Part shown: positions 61,888 to 64,000 of the stretch, one piece after another
Layout of the letters: every line of letters begins with the position of its first letter
How positions within the stretch are numbered: the stretch's first letter is position 1
NCBI GenBank assembly: GCA_022794265.1
Contig: JAAWEK010000015.1
Location: 1-64,000, forward strand
Direction: 5' to 3'
Source of the DNA: Lachnospiraceae bacterium
GTDB taxonomy: Bacteria; Bacillota; Clostridia; Lachnospirales; Lachnospiraceae
DNA length: 64,000 nucleotides
Made by a program: the position numbers and the translations under genes
The notes under the pieces: generated by a model
What the model was told of the DNA's origin: nothing
The model's database searches: none
The model's input: only the letters and a program-made list of their open reading frames with translations

Positions 61888-62817
61888 TTACGGCTTTTCA
61901 CTGACCACTTCCACCCCACTGTAATAATGCCGGATAATATCCATATAACCGGTTCCCTGTTCCGCCATTTTTTTTGCTCCGAAAAGGCTGAGTCCTTTAC
62001 CGCTACCGATTCCTTTGCTGACCATTTTAATTCCTTCCGCAAATTCCTCCACTGTATAAGACCCTGAGACCAGAGAAAAGGTTTTCATAAAATCCTCACC
62101 GGAAATTACTGCTTCTCCAACAGAGACTGTTTTAACATAATTGCTGTTTTCACACTTATTTACTGTTATTTTACTAATCAGCTCTTCCGGTTTTAATTCC
62201 ACGCCGCAAGCTGCCTTTATTTTGGCAATTACCTCATCTTTTGTAAAATACGTTATTCCCAGATAATTATCTGCAGATATATCCGAACTGCTTTCTACCG
62301 GTTTTAAATACGGCTGTTCTCCCTCACAGGTAGTTCCCTCGCTGATTTCATGATAATAGGGATGTATCAGCTGTCCCTCATACTTTATTACCTGCATTTC
62401 CGTATTATTAATAAGTTTGTTTGTATAATTATATAACTTTTCGTAATCCCTTCCCCATTCTTTTTCCAAATCTGCATATGTTGTATAAGGAAGTCCCAGT
62501 TCACTTCCGCTGATTTCATTATTTTGTCCCATTTTCAGCATGATATAAGTGCGGATGATAACAATCTGCGCCTTTAATGCCTCCTCTTCATATTCATAGG
62601 GCAGCATGGCATACAATACACACGGTATAAATTCCTCCATATCCAGTTTCACAGAACCGTCCAATACTACAGTTCTTCCGCTTGCCTTCGGTGTATAGAT
62701 ACGGCCGGTATCCGACCTGATTTTTGCACATGTGACTATGTAGGGAAATAATATTGAAAACAGTATCATTGCTGTTATACACAATATGCTTTTCCTATAG
62801 TTTAATGTTGTCCCCAT
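61888..62817 (-). CDS. spoIID: SpoIID/LytB-family protein with altered active-site residues
   Basis: A 309-residue protein with one N-terminal membrane helix (about 11-30) and the SpoIID fold: VKLDMEEFIPCVLYAMLPYEYEEEALKAQ (in parts), then IVIIRTYIM, a YHEISEGTTC loop, and GLSLFGAKKMAEQGTGYMDIIRHYYSGVEV. In active SpoIID, a lytic transglycosylase that thins septal peptidoglycan during engulfment, the first block reads E-M-P-A-S-F and the last G-H-G-V-G-M-S-Q-Y-G-A. Here the Glu is Met71 and the His is Ser272, so catalysis is doubtful. AGGAG lies upstream of the ATG. Neighbouring SpoIIQ-like and cls genes resemble a sporulation locus. Whether the organism sporulates is unknown. Confidence 0.82.
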   Translation of the reverse strand: MGTTLNYRKSILCITAMILFSILFPYIVTCAKIRSDTGRIYTPKASGRTVVLDGSVKLDMEEFIPCVLYAMLPYEYEEEALKAQIVIIRTYIMLKMGQNNEISGSELGLPYTTYADLEKEWGRDYEKLYNYTNKLINNTEMQVIKYEGQLIHPYYHEISEGTTCEGEQPYLKPVESSSDISADNYLGITYFTKDEVIAKIKAACGVELKPEELISKITVNKCENSNYVKTVSVGEAVISGEDFMKTFSLVSGSYTVEEFAEGIKMVSKGIGSGKGLSLFGAKKMAEQGTGYMDIIRHYYSGVEVVSEKP

Positions 62818-62896
62818 ACTCCACGCTCCTATCCATACAGTTTCCGAATTGCACCTTAGAATATATCTATGAACCGGAATACAATTTTATGTATAA

Positions 62897-62924
62897 AAAG
62901 AAGAGACCGGACGGTCCCTTCTTT
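62897..62924 (-). terminator. Terminator after glycogen phosphorylase
   Basis: On the minus strand AAAGAAGGGACC and GGTCTCTTCTTT form a stem of about 11 pairs with one bulge, followed by TTTATAC. It is 16 bases after the glgP stop. Confidence 0.85.
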
Positions 62925-62939
62925 CATGCTGCTTTTCTA

Positions 62940-64000
62940 TTATAATACAACCTTATCCAGTTTCCAGATATCCTGAACATACTCCTCAATAGTTCTGTCC
63001 GAAGAAAATTTACCCACACTGCTTACATTGATGATGGCTGATTTTGCCCAGCCGGATTCATCTTTATACGCCGCTTCCACTCTTTTCTGGGCTTCTGCAT
63101 AAGACTTAAAGTCTTTCAGAATAAAATACTGGTCCGCACGATTGGAATGGTTGGTATTTAACAGTGAATCATAAATCTCTCTGAATCTTTCCGGGTCCTG
63201 TGGAGAATAAAATCCGTTAATCAGCTGCATCAATACCTTTCTTACTTCCATATCATTGTTAAAGATATCCATCGGATTGTATCCGCCGTTATTCTCAAAA
63301 TTAATAACTTCATCAGAGGAAAGACCAAATATAAATGTATTCTCCTCTCCAGCTTCTTCTACAATTTCTACGTTGGCGCCGTCCATGGTGCCCAGTGTCA
63401 GAGCGCCGTTCAACATAAACTTCATATTGCCGGTTCCCGATGCTTCCTTGCTGGCAGTGGAAATCTGCTCACTGACATCCGCTGCAGCAAATATCATCTC
63501 TGCATTGGATACACGGTAATTCTCTATAAACACCACTTTAATCTTTCCATTAATGGATTTATCATTGTTTATCACATCTGCAACACTGTTAATCAGTTTA
63601 ATGGTAAGTTTGGCTCTCCGGTATCCGGCTGCCGCCTTTGCTCCAAATATAAACGTTCTCGGATAGAAATCCATCTCCGGATGTTCCTTCAGTTCATTAT
63701 ATAAATACATTACATGAAGAATATTTAAAAGCTGACGCTTATATTCATGCAGACGTTTTACCTGCACATCAAATATGGAGCGCGGATTTACCTCAATTCC
63801 ATTGTGTTCTTTAATATATTTTGCCAGACGCACCTTATTCTGGTATTTGATATTCATAAATTCTTTCTGGCATTTTGTATCATCTGCATATATTTCAAGA
63901 TTTTTGATATGAGCAAGGTTTGTTGTCCACTCATCACCGATTTTATCGGATACCCACTGCGCCAGCAGCGGATTACCGTGAAGCAGAAATCTTCTCTGGG
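62940..64000 (-). CDS. glgP: Glycogen/starch/maltodextrin phosphorylase, 3' part (gene runs off the window)
   Basis: The frame stays open to the window end, so about 352 C-terminal residues of an enzyme of about 750-820 are seen; the ATG at 63857 is internal. It releases glucose-1-P from alpha-1,4-glucans in the cytoplasm. Recognisable blocks are RRFLLHGNPLLAQW and IGDEW at the upstream edge, VQVKRLHEYKRQLLNILH, FGAKAAAGYRRAKLTIKLIN, VVFIENYRVSNAEMIFAAAD, and the PLP site EASGTGNMKFMLNGALTLGT with the cofactor lysine. The last 40 residues are family-typical (WAKSAIINVSSVGKFSSDRT). A terminator follows. It fits with GH133, GlgX and phosphoglucomutase in a glucan-use pathway. Confidence 0.95.
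   Translation of the reverse strand, partial: QRRFLLHGNPLLAQWVSDKIGDEWTTNLAHIKNLEIYADDTKCQKEFMNIKYQNKVRLAKYIKEHNGIEVNPRSIFDVQVKRLHEYKRQLLNILHVMYLYNELKEHPEMDFYPRTFIFGAKAAAGYRRAKLTIKLINSVADVINNDKSINGKIKVVFIENYRVSNAEMIFAAADVSEQISTASKEASGTGNMKFMLNGALTLGTMDGANVEIVEEAGEENTFIFGLSSDEVINFENNGGYNPMDIFNNDMEVRKVLMQLINGFYSPQDPERFREIYDSLLNTNHSNRADQYFILKDFKSYAEAQKRVEAAYKDESGWAKSAIINVSSVGKFSSDRTIEEYVQDIWKLDKVVL

Overview
The window looks like chromosome of a low-GC, motile, starch-using gut clostridium of the Lachnospiraceae type (Roseburia / Agathobacter / Lachnospira-like). The grounds are a secreted AmyE-like amylase with four tandem starch-binding modules, a flagellin gene behind a sigma-28 type promoter, AT-rich intergenic DNA, clostridial membrane and sporulation-type genes, and an S-box riboswitch in front of metK. 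No species can be named from sequence alone. Most genes lie on the minus strand. No rRNA, tRNA, CRISPR array or prophage was seen.

Layout. 1-0.8 kb: tail of an ISL3-type transposase, a dispersed repeat and a MerR regulator. 0.9-5.1 kb: zinc-ribbon membrane protein and the amylase, which has a long leader. 5.2-14.5 kb (minus): PH-domain protein, phosphoglucomutase, PEGA lipoprotein, CotS-like protein, CCA-adding enzyme and a 1108-residue GGDEF protein. 14.7-16.2 kb: AT-rich pair of unknown genes. 16.6-23.7 kb: YtvI-like permease, two-component system, metK with SAM-I riboswitch, murA, shikimate kinase. 23.7-28.6 kb: OLD-like ATPase/TOPRIM protein, flavin reductase, CBS-pyrophosphatase and two small membrane proteins. 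28.8-32.9 kb (plus): MoxR / DUF58 / DUF4129 operon, MarR regulator and a MITE-like hairpin element. 33-43 kb (minus): a protein with nine 19-residue repeats, a TcaA-like protein, a 1353-residue Ig-like surface protein, an 850-residue membrane-anchored protein and a methyltransferase. 43-53 kb: GH133 debranching enzyme, cysK, GH3 glycosidase, secreted CotH-like protein and GlgX-type debranching enzyme. 53-58 kb: YcxB-like protein, fliS, fliC and a large DUF6240-like flagellar accessory protein. 58-64 kb: degenerate M23 (SpoIIQ-like) protein, cardiolipin synthase, a GC-rich multi-hairpin element, a small membrane protein, a degenerate SpoIID and the 3' part of a glycogen phosphorylase gene.

How the parts relate. 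Starch/glycogen breakdown is the main metabolic theme: the secreted amylase cuts starch outside, GlgX and the GH133 enzyme debranch alpha-glucans, phosphorylase releases glucose-1-P, and phosphoglucomutase passes it to glycolysis. Cell-envelope and sporulation-type genes form a second theme. Several of these have lost canonical catalytic residues (M23, SpoIID, CotS-like), which suggests structural use or decay. The most notable items are the 19-residue repeat protein, the GC-rich five-hairpin element near 61 kb, the solitary OLD-like ATPase with a Cys cluster, the GGDEF protein built on a dead AAA/STAND-like module, the shared Big2-Fn3 tails, and the dispersed GTGTYTGAAAATT repeat family.
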